Shown: positions 43,982 through 52,879 of the stretch, one piece after another
Layout: each line of letters begins with the position of its first letter
Position numbering within the stretch: position 1 is the stretch's first letter
NCBI RefSeq assembly: GCF_004138335.1
Contig: NZ_RYFW01000001.1
Coordinates: forward strand, 2,356,001 to 2,420,000
Direction: 5' to 3'
DNA length: 64,000 bases
Origin: Peristeroidobacter agariperforans
GTDB taxonomy: Bacteria; Pseudomonadota; Gammaproteobacteria; Steroidobacterales; Steroidobacteraceae
Made by a program: the position numbers and the translations under genes
The notes under the pieces: generated by a model
Told to the model about the DNA's origin: nothing
What the model saw: only the letters and a program-made list of their open reading frames with translations
The model's database searches: none

Positions 43982-44349
43982 CGTTGCTCCTCCTGGTCCG
44001 GCGGTCGAAACAAATGCGCGAGTCGAGGGTTAGCCTCACGCTCGTGCGTACTTGAAACAAAAACCTCGCGGTCGAGGCACTTGGGAGGAGGTTGGCCGGC
44101 GCCGAGAGAGGTCTCGTGCGGCTTGGCTCCTGGTGTCCCGTCCGGCTAGCGCCTTCGGGGCAGGAGCCCTGAAGACGTTACTTGCTACCTGAATGCCATG
44201 GGCAGCCGAACACGCCGCGATTCAAAGCGCGTTGCGTGTTTTCGAGGGCTTTGCCGTGTCTCAGGTGCATGAATTCGGTGGTTGACGAAAGTTCAAACCG
44301 GCGGCGAGTCTAGCAATGGAATATTTCGATCACAACTGTTTTGTATCTG
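43982..44349. other. 368-bp non-coding interval with strong secondary structure
   Basis: No gene is evident. Hairpins: CGAGA-GAGG-TCTCG (44103-44116), a perfect 8-bp outer stem GGCTCCTG (44125-44132) / CAGGAGCC (44161-44168) with inner CCCG/CGGG pairing, and a minus-strand terminator (44055-44077). On the minus strand a transcript could start below the kinase stop and end at that terminator before the HNH gene. It may be a structured small RNA or a long kinase 3' UTR. I could not match it to 6S, SRP, tmRNA or RNase P RNA cores. Confidence 0.45.
44055..44077 (-). terminator. Rho-independent terminator on the minus strand
   Basis: On the minus strand CCTCG-ACCG-CGAGG is followed at once by TTTTTGTTTC. 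It lies 273 bp beyond the kinase stop and 74 bp upstream of the HNH start. Confidence 0.6.
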
Positions 44350-47025
44350 TCAGGACCGGCCCAAAGATTTACGTAATGTTTCATTTGCCCGGGCCAGGGT
44401 TGCGGTCGCGGCCGGATCTCGTTGTGCCTGTTGGGCATGGCCCAGCGCCAGCAGGGCATCGCCGATATCGGCACTGCCCGTCGGATCGCGAGCGACGCGT
44501 TCGGCCAGGGCCAGGGCCTCCCTGGCGGAAGCGACGGATTTGTCGATGTCGCCTAGTTGCAGATAAATCTTGCTGGCAGTGGTCAGCGCCGCGCTCGCGC
44601 CAGGGGAAAGATCCTGGCCGGGGGCATAGCTGAGCTTGCTCAGCGCTGCATCGATGAATTGCCGAGCGGAGTCGTAGTCGCCACGAGCCATGGCCAGCTC
44701 CGCGCGAGTGCGCAGCAGATCGCCGAGCCGGTCGCGATTGCCGGTCTCGTTCGCCATCCAGATCCGTTCCGCATCGGCGAGCTTTGCTTCGACCGTCTCG
44801 AATTGTTTGCTGCCCATCAGCGCCCGGGCCAGCTGATGCTGGGCGTTCGCTCTCAAGAATTCGCTGTCGAGCAGCTTGGCCTGCGAGCTGGCTTCCTCGA
44901 GCACCGTCAAGGCCTGGTCCCATCGGCCGAGCCGTTGCAGCGTCGTGCCAAAAGAAACCCCGTAAGCGATGGGGATGGGCTGCGCCCCTCGCAACGATCG
45001 GATGCGTTGGATCGCCTCTTCGCCGACCTTGCGGGCATTCTCGATCTCGCCGAGCCGATACAACAGCGAGGAGCGATTGATCATCAGTGTGGCCTTGGCC
45101 AGCGTGCCGCCACGGCCATTGCGATCGAGCGCGTCGCTCGTGAGTATGTTGAGCTCCAGGGCTTCTTTGTAGCGGGCGGTGTTGTAGTAGATGCCGCCCA
45201 AGTCGGTGAGCAGTCCGTTGTATCGCAGCCCGCGTGTGTCATCGGCGCGCTCCAGCAGCGCTATTCCTTCTTTCAAGCTCGCGATCGCGCCGGCGCGGTC
45301 GCGGTGCATGTGCGCGATGTCCGCTTCAGCCCGCAAGCAATCGACACGTGTGGTCACCGGTGTATGACCAAGCCGCTGCATCGCCTCGCGGGCGAGCTTC
45401 ATCCGGCGCTCGGCCTCCGAATAGTTGTTGGCATCCAGCTCTGTGACGACGGCTGCGCACTGCACGGCGGCGATAAGCTCGTCATCCTTGAGATCGCGAG
45501 CGATGTTTTCTGCCCGGTGCAGCACTTCGAGCTGCTTGTTGGTGTTGTGAAGGTCCATGTAGCGCCGGGCCATTTGCAGCAACATGCGCGCAACGAAGCG
45601 TGGATCGTCGCCGTATTGTTTGTTGAGCAGCTCCAGGCCGGTGTCGACCAGCTCGATGGGCGTGAGCGCACGCCCTTCGGGGCCGACGGATTCCAGCATC
45701 AGGCTCATGAATTCATTCGACGCCTCGGCGCGCTGGGCCTGATAGCGAGCTTCATCACGCTGGTGGGCAATTTCCTTCGCCTGGTAGGCCATCATGACGC
45801 CGAACACCGCCAGCGATACGAACAAACCGGAGATCAGTGCCAGCGCAAGACTGTGGCGCGCGGCGAACTTGCGCATTCGATACGCAACGGAGGGCGGCCC
45901 GGCCACAACTGGCTCATTCGCCAGGTGCCGGCGCACGTCTGCCGCAAGCTCCGCGGGCGAGCCGTAGCGATTGTTACGGTCCTTCTGCAACGCTCTGAGC
46001 ACGATCCAATCGAGATCGCCTCGCAGGCGCAACGACAATTGCCGAGTCGTAAGCTGGCGATATTCCGCGGCATTGGCGAGCGCCTGCGAGCTGGTCTTGA
46101 CTCGAGTGCTCGGCGCTCGCGGATCGAAGGTCAGCAGCTCGTGCACCAGCTGCGCGGGGGACGATTCGTGATTCGCGATCTTGAACGGCAGCGTGCCAGT
46201 CAGCAGCTCGTGGAGCACTACGCCGAGCGAATAAACATCCGAGCGCGTATCGACATCGAGCGGCGAGAGCTGCGCCTGCTCCGGACTCATATATTCCGGT
46301 GTGCCGATGAGATGCCCGATGCGGGTGTGAGCGCGGCTGGCCTGCGTTCCCGGCGTGACCGCCTTCGCAATGCCGAAGTCGATGACCTTCGGCATTGGCC
46401 GTCCATCCAGCTCGCTGACCAGCAAATTGCTCGGCTTCAAGTCACGGTGAATGACGCCTTTCTGATGCGCGTGCTGAACGGCATCGCAGATCTGCAGGAA
46501 CAATTGCAGGCGTGCATCGATACTGAGCCGGTGCTGGTCGCAGTAACGATTGAGCGGGATGCCGGCGACATATTCCATTGCGAAGTACGGCTGCCCCGAT
46601 TCCGTCGTGCCGGCATCGATGATGTGAGCGATGCTGGGATGGCTCATCAACGCCAGCGTCTGGCGCTCCACTTCGAAGCGGGCAATCACCTCGCGCGAGT
46701 CCATGCCGGGCTTGATGACTTTGAGCGCCACGCGGCGGACCACGGGCGTGACTTGTTCGGCGAGATAGACCTCTCCCATCGCGCCTTCGCCGACACGCTC
46801 CAGCAATTTGTAGGGGCCGATGCGCCGCTCGCCGCGCTCTGCTGGCGAATGGGCGCGTCGTTCCAGTGCGTTGTCTCGTTCAGCCGCGTCGTGGGCTTCT
46901 AACAAACGCGTGATGCGCTCGCGGCTCGCTTCATCGGGGCAGTGCTCGTGGAGCCATTGCGCCCTTGCAGTCTTGGGCAGATCGACGCAGGCCTCGAACA
47001 GCTCGCGCTCGCTTTGCAGACTCAT
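44350..47025 (-). CDS. Membrane Ser/Thr protein kinase with tetratricopeptide sensor region
   Basis: An 891-residue protein. Residues ~70-370 form a Hanks-type kinase: GEGAMGEV glycine loop (79-86), Lys102, HRDLKPSN (193-200) and DFGIAK (217-222) are intact, so it should be active. A membrane helix follows at ~392-413, and residues ~420-880 are helical TPR-like repeats (RMLLQMARRYMDLHNTN; LLTDLGGIYYNTARYKEAL; LLALGHAQQAQRD). The N-terminal kinase is cytoplasmic and the TPR part should be periplasmic. It lies 18 bp downstream of an ECF sigma gene, a pairing in which the kinase is thought to modify or respond with the sigma factor. Confidence 0.92.
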   Translation of the reverse strand: MSLQSERELFEACVDLPKTARAQWLHEHCPDEASRERITRLLEAHDAAERDNALERRAHSPAERGERRIGPYKLLERVGEGAMGEVYLAEQVTPVVRRVALKVIKPGMDSREVIARFEVERQTLALMSHPSIAHIIDAGTTESGQPYFAMEYVAGIPLNRYCDQHRLSIDARLQLFLQICDAVQHAHQKGVIHRDLKPSNLLVSELDGRPMPKVIDFGIAKAVTPGTQASRAHTRIGHLIGTPEYMSPEQAQLSPLDVDTRSDVYSLGVVLHELLTGTLPFKIANHESSPAQLVHELLTFDPRAPSTRVKTSSQALANAAEYRQLTTRQLSLRLRGDLDWIVLRALQKDRNNRYGSPAELAADVRRHLANEPVVAGPPSVAYRMRKFAARHSLALALISGLFVSLAVFGVMMAYQAKEIAHQRDEARYQAQRAEASNEFMSLMLESVGPEGRALTPIELVDTGLELLNKQYGDDPRFVARMLLQMARRYMDLHNTNKQLEVLHRAENIARDLKDDELIAAVQCAAVVTELDANNYSEAERRMKLAREAMQRLGHTPVTTRVDCLRAEADIAHMHRDRAGAIASLKEGIALLERADDTRGLRYNGLLTDLGGIYYNTARYKEALELNILTSDALDRNGRGGTLAKATLMINRSSLLYRLGEIENARKVGEEAIQRIRSLRGAQPIPIAYGVSFGTTLQRLGRWDQALTVLEEASSQAKLLDSEFLRANAQHQLARALMGSKQFETVEAKLADAERIWMANETGNRDRLGDLLRTRAELAMARGDYDSARQFIDAALSKLSYAPGQDLSPGASAALTTASKIYLQLGDIDKSVASAREALALAERVARDPTGSADIGDALLALGHAQQAQRDPAATATLARANETLRKSLGRS

Positions 47026-47043
47026 GCGATCTACCTGCAGGTA

Positions 47044-47604
47044 TCAGCGGTGTTGTTGGATGTGTTCGCACAGCCACGCGCGAGCAAAAGTCCAGTCGCG
47101 TTTGACCGTGGCGGGGGAAAGATCCAGCGCACGCGCCGTGTCCTCGATGCTCATGTTGGCAAAGAATCGTAGCGAGACCACTTCGGACAGGCGCGCATCT
47201 TCGCGGGCGAGTTGATCGAGTGCGTCGTTCACCGCCAGCACGTCCAGATCGTCTTCGGGGGCGCTCACATCTAAATCCGACAAGGTGACGCGCTCATGAC
47301 CGGCGCCCCGTCTCTCGGCGTACTTGCGGCGGGCGTGATCGACCAGGATCCGGCGCATGGCTTGCGCCGCCGCGCCGAAGAAGTGTCGACGGTTTTGCCA
47401 CTCGCCCGAGCCGGGATTGAGCCTGAGGTATACCTCGTTGACCAGCGCGGTCGGCTGCAGCGTATGGCCGGAGCGTTCCTTGCGCATGCTGGATTCTGCG
47501 AGCAGGCGCAGCTCGTCATAGACGGCCTGATAGAGCCGCTCCAGAGCGTCTTTGTCGCCGCCGCCGGCCGCATCGAGCAGGCGGGTCACATCACTGCCGG
47601 ACAT
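47044..47604 (-). CDS. ECF-family RNA polymerase sigma factor
   Basis: A 186-residue ECF sigma factor. Region 2 reads LERLYQAVYDELRLLAESSM with LQPTALVNEVYLRL, a block characteristic of the kinase-linked ECF group (TIGR02999-like). HFFGAAAQAMRRILVDHARRK follows, then region 4 (EVVSLRFFANMSIEDTARAL, DLSPATVKRDWTFARAWL). No anti-sigma gene is present; the kinase downstream probably takes that role. Divergent from the beta-propeller lipoprotein gene. Confidence 0.92.
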   Translation of the reverse strand: MSGSDVTRLLDAAGGGDKDALERLYQAVYDELRLLAESSMRKERSGHTLQPTALVNEVYLRLNPGSGEWQNRRHFFGAAAQAMRRILVDHARRKYAERRGAGHERVTLSDLDVSAPEDDLDVLAVNDALDQLAREDARLSEVVSLRFFANMSIEDTARALDLSPATVKRDWTFARAWLCEHIQQHR

Positions 47605-47736
47605 GTCGCGTCACTTTTCTTATTTCCCGTGAGCCAATCCGGCCGACCACTGCGCATGGGTCAACAGGAGCTGGAGCGAGCGCACTCGATTCCGGCCGAC
47701 ATCTTAGTACGACTCAAACTTCAGTGGAGAGCGACC

Positions 47737-49323
47737 ATGACTTTCGATACAAGTAGCTGCCCGCAGACTTTGTTACGTCGGGGCGGAGTGCTCGCGACGA
47801 CGATTGCAGCCTTGATGCTCGCCGCCTGCGGGGGCGGCGGTGGAGGTGGCAACGGCGGCGGTTCGGGCGGTACGGGCACCGGCGGTTCCGGCTCTGGCGG
47901 CTCGGGTGATACGGGCACGGGCGGCGGCACTCCCAGCCCGGGCGGCGGCGGCACCGGCTCCGACTCGGGCTCGCCGAACCCGGTCATCTATATCGCCGAC
48001 CAGGACTCGGACGACATCTGGGAATTATTCCTGGCGGATGCCAGCAACCCGACCGGCTCGACCAAGTTGAGTGCGCCGCTGGTTGCGGGCGGCAGCGTCG
48101 ATCGATATGCGACCACGCCGAACGGCCAGACTGCCATCTACGTTGCCGATGGTTCCGTTTCGGGCCGCTATGAACTGTATGCGGTGAACCTCGCGAGCCC
48201 GGGTGTGGCGACCCAGCTCAACGCGCCATTGCAGTCGGGCCGGGACGTGCTCGATTTCATCGTCAGCCCCGACGGCAGCAAGGTCGTGTATCGCGCCGAC
48301 GTGACGGACGAGATCTATGAGCTGTTCCTGGTGGATCTCGCCAATCCCGGGGTGGCGACCAAGGTGAATGCGCCGCTGGTCAGCGGCGGTTGGGTTCGCG
48401 ACAACTATCAGTTCAGCCCTGACGGCTCGCGAGTCGTGTATCGCGCGGATCAAAACACCGTGGACGTGTACGAACTGTTCATCGCCACCCTCTCGAACCC
48501 CGGTGTGGCGCAACGGGTGTCTCCCCAGATGGGCGCCGACCGTGATGTTTACGATGAGTTCGAGTTCAGCCCCGACGGTGCGCAGATCGGCTACGTCGCG
48601 GACCAGGACACGAACGACGTGCTGGAACTCTACACCGTCGCGGTGTCGAATCCCGGCGCGAGCTTGAAGTTGAACGGGGCAATGGTGTCGGGCGGCGATG
48701 TGTGCCGCTTCCAATTCGCGCCGGATTCGGCTCGGGTCGCTTACTGCGCGGATCAAACGACCGATGGCGTCGTGGAGTTGTACACGGTGGCGCTCGACGC
48801 ACCCGCCGTGTCGACCAAGGTCAATCCGCCGCTGGTCGCCGGCGGCCGTGTCACGACGATGTATGAGTTCGGACCGCAGAGTGACTTCATCGTGTACGTC
48901 GCCGAGCAGGACACCGCCGGTCGCCCGGAGTTGTATCGCGCGGAGCTTTCGATGCCTGGGATGGCCACCAGGCTGAGTGCATCGATGGTGTCGGGCGGCG
49001 GTGTAGTGGGTTTCGATCTGCGCCCGGACGGCGCGCGCATTTCATATAACGCCAACCAGGAAACGGCCGGTGTGTATGAGCTGTATGAAGTGGACTTCGC
49101 CAGCGCCGGTGTGGCGACGAAACTGAGTGCGCCGATGTCGGCGTCGGGCGTGATGTGGTTCGAATACACCCACGCCGGCGATCGCATGATCTATACGGCG
49201 GATCAGGCGAGCGCGGCGGCCGAACTGTATCGAGTGCAGATCGATGCCCCGACCATCGCGACCAAGATGAATGGTGCGCTGGTGACGGGCGGAGAAGTCT
49301 CCGATTTCATGATCGTGCCGTAA
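47737..49323 (+). CDS. Beta-propeller lipoprotein with nine TolB-like repeats
   Basis: A 528-residue lipoprotein. The signal ends with lipobox LAAC (Cys ~31), followed by a Gly/Ser/Thr linker of ~50 residues. Then come nine repeats of ~45-50 residues, each with a VIYIADQ-type strand, an ELF/ELY segment (WELFLAD, YELYAVN, YELFLVD and so on), NPGVATKLNAPLVSGG-like turns and SPDGS motifs, i.e. a WD40/TolB-like propeller. It probably binds a ligand or protein on the envelope surface. The divergent sigma/kinase pair may regulate or sense it. GTGGAGAGCGACC precedes the ATG. Confidence 0.82.
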   Translation: MTFDTSSCPQTLLRRGGVLATTIAALMLAACGGGGGGGNGGGSGGTGTGGSGSGGSGDTGTGGGTPSPGGGGTGSDSGSPNPVIYIADQDSDDIWELFLADASNPTGSTKLSAPLVAGGSVDRYATTPNGQTAIYVADGSVSGRYELYAVNLASPGVATQLNAPLQSGRDVLDFIVSPDGSKVVYRADVTDEIYELFLVDLANPGVATKVNAPLVSGGWVRDNYQFSPDGSRVVYRADQNTVDVYELFIATLSNPGVAQRVSPQMGADRDVYDEFEFSPDGAQIGYVADQDTNDVLELYTVAVSNPGASLKLNGAMVSGGDVCRFQFAPDSARVAYCADQTTDGVVELYTVALDAPAVSTKVNPPLVAGGRVTTMYEFGPQSDFIVYVAEQDTAGRPELYRAELSMPGMATRLSASMVSGGGVVGFDLRPDGARISYNANQETAGVYELYEVDFASAGVATKLSAPMSASGVMWFEYTHAGDRMIYTADQASAAAELYRVQIDAPTIATKMNGALVTGGEVSDFMIVP

Positions 49324-49329
49324 CCCTCG

Positions 49330-49357
49330 CAGGCGGCGTCGATGGCGGCGCCGCCTG
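49330..49357. terminator. Stem-loop between convergent lipoprotein and cyclase genes
   Basis: A 9-bp perfect stem (CAGGCGGCG / CGCCGCCTG) with a 10-nt loop fills the 37-bp gap between two convergent stops. It probably terminates both; no clear T-run. Confidence 0.5.
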
Positions 49358-49360
49358 TAT

Positions 49361-50716
49361 TCAAAGGGTCACGCAGCGATTGCGGCCTTCTTGTTTGGCC
49401 CGATACAGCGCTTTGTCGGCGCGGTCGAAGGCGCTGCCGGCGGTGTCGTCGGGAGACAGTGTCGTCATGCCGCTCGAAACGGTGATCGATACCGGGGTGC
49501 CGCGGAAGTGGAAGCCGATCTCGGCGATGGCCGCACGGATACGCTCGCTGAAGCGCAAGGCATCTTCGAGGTGCGTGCCGGGAAGGATCATCACGAACTC
49601 TTCGCCGCCGTAGCGGGCGATGAAGTCGGTCGAGCGGATCCGGCTGGCGAAGCAGTCGGCGACCACGCGCAACACGCGATCGCCGGCACGATGACCGTAG
49701 GTATCGTTGATGCGCTTGAAATGATCCACGTCCCACACGGCCAGGCAGGTCGCTTGTTTGAAACGACGCAGCCGGTGCAGTTCCTCATCGACACGCTTGT
49801 CGTAGGCCTGGCGATTCGGAATGCCGGTGAGCACATCGAGCGTCGAGGCGCGTTGCTCAGCCTGTAACTGGCTTTGCAGCCGCTTGGCTTCGGTTTCCAG
49901 CTCGACGATGCGGGAGCGCATCTGCTCGTTGCGAGCGCTGATGGCTGCGGCGAAGGTGGCTTCACGCTGCCGGAAGTTTTGCAGATGCCGGTCGATGGCA
50001 TCCATGCGACTGCGGACCTGCTGGCGGATCTGCTGCAGGTCCTTGGCGGTCTCGACGGTCTCGCCCATGGCTTGGATCTCGCCGACCAGCTGCGTGTTCA
50101 AGGTCTCGCTGCTGGCTTGCGACTGCGCCTGGTGCTGGTGTTGTTCGGCGACGAACTGGCCGATCTCATCCAGCTTGCCCACCATGTGACCGAGCAGCCC
50201 TTCGATTTCCTCTTTGGCGCGCTCGATGTGCTGGATGCGCTTGCCGACCATCTCGGTCAGGGAGGTGAGCACGTCGGGCAGTTGCTCGTTGGTCAGCGCG
50301 GCCGAGAGCGTTTGATCCAACGCATCAGCCTGCTCGATCAGCTCGGCGTCGCGCCGTAGCTCGAGGAGCAGGGCGCCGAGAATGGACCGCAGGCGCTCCT
50401 CGTTGGCGAGCCCACCATTCGATGAGTTTGTCGGGGATGGCGGCAGAGGATGATCGAGGGCCCCGATCGCGTCGGTGAGCGCGGGGGTGAGCTTTTCCAG
50501 TTCTTCCGCCGTGGTCTCGCGGCGGATGACCGCCTGCAGCTTGCGGAGCTGCTCATCCAGCGGTGGCGCCAGGCCGAGCGCGGCTGTGCAAAGGCGGCCG
50601 ACCAGCCGCTTGAGCGCCGTTTCCATGGCGCGAAACTGCAGCTGCTGCTCTTCCAGCCGGCCCAGGCTGTCGTAGTACTTAGTGCGCCAAGGGTCAGTAT
50701 CTGTGCCAGTCGTCAC
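49361..50716 (-). CDS. Diguanylate cyclase (DgcP-like)
   Basis: A 451-residue cytoplasmic protein. The N-terminal ~250 residues are helical (WRTKYYDSLGRLEEQQLQFR; LKRLVGRLCTAALGL) and resemble the N-terminal region I recall for DgcP of Pseudomonas. A coiled coil (ARNEQMRSRIVELETEAKRL) links to a C-terminal GGDEF domain: active-site RYGGEEF is intact, and RSTD five residues before it is a product-inhibition I-site. It should make cyclic di-GMP from two GTP. The nearby pilus operon is a plausible target of that signal (inference). Confidence 0.92.
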   Translation of the reverse strand: MTTGTDTDPWRTKYYDSLGRLEEQQLQFRAMETALKRLVGRLCTAALGLAPPLDEQLRKLQAVIRRETTAEELEKLTPALTDAIGALDHPLPPSPTNSSNGGLANEERLRSILGALLLELRRDAELIEQADALDQTLSAALTNEQLPDVLTSLTEMVGKRIQHIERAKEEIEGLLGHMVGKLDEIGQFVAEQHQHQAQSQASSETLNTQLVGEIQAMGETVETAKDLQQIRQQVRSRMDAIDRHLQNFRQREATFAAAISARNEQMRSRIVELETEAKRLQSQLQAEQRASTLDVLTGIPNRQAYDKRVDEELHRLRRFKQATCLAVWDVDHFKRINDTYGHRAGDRVLRVVADCFASRIRSTDFIARYGGEEFVMILPGTHLEDALRFSERIRAAIAEIGFHFRGTPVSITVSSGMTTLSPDDTAGSAFDRADKALYRAKQEGRNRCVTL

Positions 50717-50875
50717 AACACATCACACTCGAACTTCGGTTCGCCGCTGATTCTGTCTGCCGCCGGTTTCGGCCGCTGAGAAGCACGGCGTGATATGCAT
50801 TAATCGAAGCGGCGCGGCGAGTCTTGAGTGAAGTGGCTCGCAAAAGTGCAATGAAGACGCCGTTGGCTACGCGGT

Positions 50876-51568
50876 TCAGGGTTCCCCTGAGGTGGCGAAG
50901 ATGTGCTCCAGGTACGCCTTGAACAGCGTGGTCCTGCGCTCCGGCAGCGGCAGGCCGGTGGCCACTGCGCTTGCGATGCGATCGACGCGAAAGGTGCGAT
51001 AGTCCTGGCGCAATTCGCACCACGCGCCCAACGACGGCTGATGATAGAAGGCAATGACCAGCGGCCAAACCGTCCGCTCGCTGCGCGCGCCGTCCGGGCC
51101 CTGGTAGACGATCGACACCTTTTCTTCCTTGCGCAAGGCTTCGCGAATCAGCGGCAGGACGGCCAGCCGCGTGGGCTCGTTCGGCTGTGGGAAGGCATAT
51201 AAACCGATCGAGTCGATCTGGTCGCGCAGGTCGTCCGGGGTGGCCATCGCGATCTTGGCGATGGCATTGCTGGCCGCACGCGCCAGCCCGGCATCGGCCT
51301 GTTGCTCCACCCAGTAAGCGCCCAGCCTGAGCGCTTCGAGTTCGCTGGGGTCGAACATCAGCGGCGGCAGAAAGAATCCCGGGCGCAGCAGGTAGCCCGT
51401 GCCGGCCTCACCATCGATGGGTGCGCCCAGGCCGACCAGGGTCTGCACGTCCCGGTAGATGGTCCGCAGAGACACGTCCATTTCTTCGGCGAGCACCGCG
51501 GCGGTGACCGCCCGGCGGTGTCGGCGGAATACATCGATGAGGGCGAACAGGCGTTCAGTCTTATTCAT
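50876..51568 (-). CDS. YafY-type HTH/WYL transcriptional regulator
   Basis: A 230-residue regulator. The N-terminal HTH_11 winged helix (NKTERLFALIDVFRRHRRAV; LAEEMDVSLRTIYRDVQTL) is followed by a WYL-like domain (VSIVYQGPDGARSERTVWP, WCELRQDYRTFRVDRI). WYL regulators bind small ligands or nucleic acids. It is transcribed divergently from the GFA gene 92 bp away, the usual arrangement for a YafY regulator and its target. Confidence 0.88.
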   Translation of the reverse strand: MNKTERLFALIDVFRRHRRAVTAAVLAEEMDVSLRTIYRDVQTLVGLGAPIDGEAGTGYLLRPGFFLPPLMFDPSELEALRLGAYWVEQQADAGLARAASNAIAKIAMATPDDLRDQIDSIGLYAFPQPNEPTRLAVLPLIREALRKEEKVSIVYQGPDGARSERTVWPLVIAFYHQPSLGAWCELRQDYRTFRVDRIASAVATGLPLPERRTTLFKAYLEHIFATSGEP

Positions 51569-51660
51569 TGGCGGAACAGGAGGGCTGCTGACAGGATCTG
51601 ACAGCAGTGGCGACTACACTGCCGGCAAGCATAGCGTTTCACCTCACGGAGAGCCGACCC

Positions 51661-52065
51661 ATGTTGAAAACCTACCAGGGCAGCTGCCATTGCGGCGCCG
51701 TTCGCTACGAAGCGGACATCGACCTGAGCCAGGGCACCAGCCGGTGCAATTGCTCGATCTGCAAGAAGACGCGGTATTGGGGCACGGTGATCAAGCCCGA
51801 GGCCTTCCGGCTGCTGACCGACGAGGCACAGCTCGGCGATTACCAGTTCGGCTCCAAGCAGGGGCACCAGCTGTTTTGCAAGAGTTGCGGGCTGCGTTCG
51901 TTCAGTCGCGGCGATGTGCCCGAGATCGGCGGCGCCTTCGTGTCCATCAACATCGCGTGTCTCGATGGCGTCTCGGATGAAGAATTGGCCGCGCTGCCGA
52001 TCAAATATCAGAACGGTCGCGACTACGACTGGTTTCACGAGCCGAAGGTCACGAGCTATCTGTAG
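51661..52065 (+). CDS. GFA (glutathione-dependent formaldehyde-activating) family protein
   Basis: A 134-residue zinc protein. Cysteines in GSCHCGAVRYE, CNCSICKKTRYWG and FCKSCGLRSF form two zinc sites with the typical GFA spacing. True Gfa condenses formaldehyde with glutathione, but most short members have unknown substrates. ATG at 51661 was chosen since the CHCG motif starts 9 residues later. Divergent from the YafY regulator. Confidence 0.9.
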   Translation: MLKTYQGSCHCGAVRYEADIDLSQGTSRCNCSICKKTRYWGTVIKPEAFRLLTDEAQLGDYQFGSKQGHQLFCKSCGLRSFSRGDVPEIGGAFVSINIACLDGVSDEELAALPIKYQNGRDYDWFHEPKVTSYL

Positions 52066-52115
52066 GTCGGCTCCGACAGTGCACAAACTGCTCGTTACCT
52101 AATTACATACATTTC

Positions 52116-52146
52116 GCCGTCGCTGCGACTCATGCGCAGCGACGGC
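52116..52146 (+). terminator. 12-bp perfect stem-loop after the GFA gene
   Basis: GCCGTCGCTGCG / CGCAGCGACGGC are perfect arms with a 7-nt loop, 51 bp after the stop. There is no T-run, but the stem is the longest simple hairpin in the window. Confidence 0.5.
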
Positions 52147-52243
52147 ATAGTCATTCCCTCAAGCAGCGCTCAGCGCATCGCTCGTACAGCGATTGCGCTT
52201 CCCTTACGCGTAATACGGTCCTGCCTGCGGCAATTTGCATGTG

Positions 52244-52285
52244 GGCACTTGCGATGCAATTCGCGAATTGCAGATAGCAAGTGCC
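52244..52285. promoter_or_regulatory. Nested palindrome upstream of the minor pilin operon
   Basis: An 18-bp perfect palindrome (TGCAATTCGCGAATTGCA, 52255-52272) sits inside a second 9-bp inverted repeat (GGCACTTGC, 52244-52252 / GCAAGTGCC, 52277-52285). It ends 27 bp before the fimT start, on the DNA where the promoter should be. It suits a tandem dimer operator; as RNA it could form a long hairpin in the leader. Confidence 0.5.
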
Positions 52286-52312
52286 TATCCTTTGCGTATT
52301 GTTGCCTGATCA

Positions 52313-52879
52313 ATGCGGCTGCTCGCGATGCTCACGACCGTTCCAATCAACCGCGCCAACCGACCCGTGTCGGGATTTACCATGATCGAGCTGCTGGTGA
52401 CCGTGGCCGTCGCCAGTATCACGCTCGCCTTGGCGGTGCCGAGCTTCACTCAGATGACCGTCAATAGCCGGTTGACGACGCAATCGAACGAAGTGGTCGC
52501 CGCGCTCAATCTCGCCCGCTCCGAGGCGATCAAGCGCAACGTCCGCGTGTCCTTCTGTCGTGTCGAATCGGAACAGGCGGAGGATTGCGAGCTCGCGACG
52601 GGGCCCTGGACGCATTGGATCGTCACGACCGGCGCCGGCGGCAATGTAATTCGCCGCGGCGTGGTGAACACGTTCTCGGGCGGCATCAGCGTGCGCTCCA
52701 CGTTGACTGAAGATCTGGTCACGTTCCGGCCGGAAGGCCTGGCTTACAGCGGCAATGCTCTCGTTGCCGATCGTCGCATCACTATCTGCGCACCGCGCAA
52801 TGGCAGCGGCAGGCAAGTGACGTTGGGGCGCGGCAGCCGCCTGTCCACGGAATCGATTGACGAGGACTGTGGGGCATGA
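52313..52879 (+). CDS. fimT: Type IV minor pseudopilin FimT/GspH-like
   Basis: A 188-residue prepilin-like protein. The leader ends VSG|FTMIELLVTVAVASITLALA, with Gly-1, Phe+1 and Glu+5 as expected for prepilin peptidase PilD. The N-terminal helix and LARSEAIKRN match GspH/FimT. It primes pilus assembly or binds DNA in some species. The ATG at 52313 gives a 22-residue leader, slightly long; 52328 is an alternative. The stop overlaps pilV by 4 bp. Confidence 0.88.
   Translation: MRLLAMLTTVPINRANRPVSGFTMIELLVTVAVASITLALAVPSFTQMTVNSRLTTQSNEVVAALNLARSEAIKRNVRVSFCRVESEQAEDCELATGPWTHWIVTTGAGGNVIRRGVVNTFSGGISVRSTLTEDLVTFRPEGLAYSGNALVADRRITICAPRNGSGRQVTLGRGSRLSTESIDEDCGA

Noticed and set aside
44090-44300. 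6S RNA or other housekeeping RNA
   Set aside because: I could not find the 6S central bubble, the SRP GNAR tetraloop region, tmRNA tag or RNase P core motifs on either strand; kept only as an unnamed structured region.
44557-46902. 781-codon open frame on the plus strand
   Set aside because: It is entirely antisense to the well-supported kinase gene, whose motifs are all intact. High GC opens such shadow frames; its protein has no recognisable domain.
47638-47700. Two TCCGGCCGAC copies as a longer repeat array
   Set aside because: Only two copies are present with unlike spacer DNA; too few for a CRISPR or iteron array, so kept only as possible regulatory sites.
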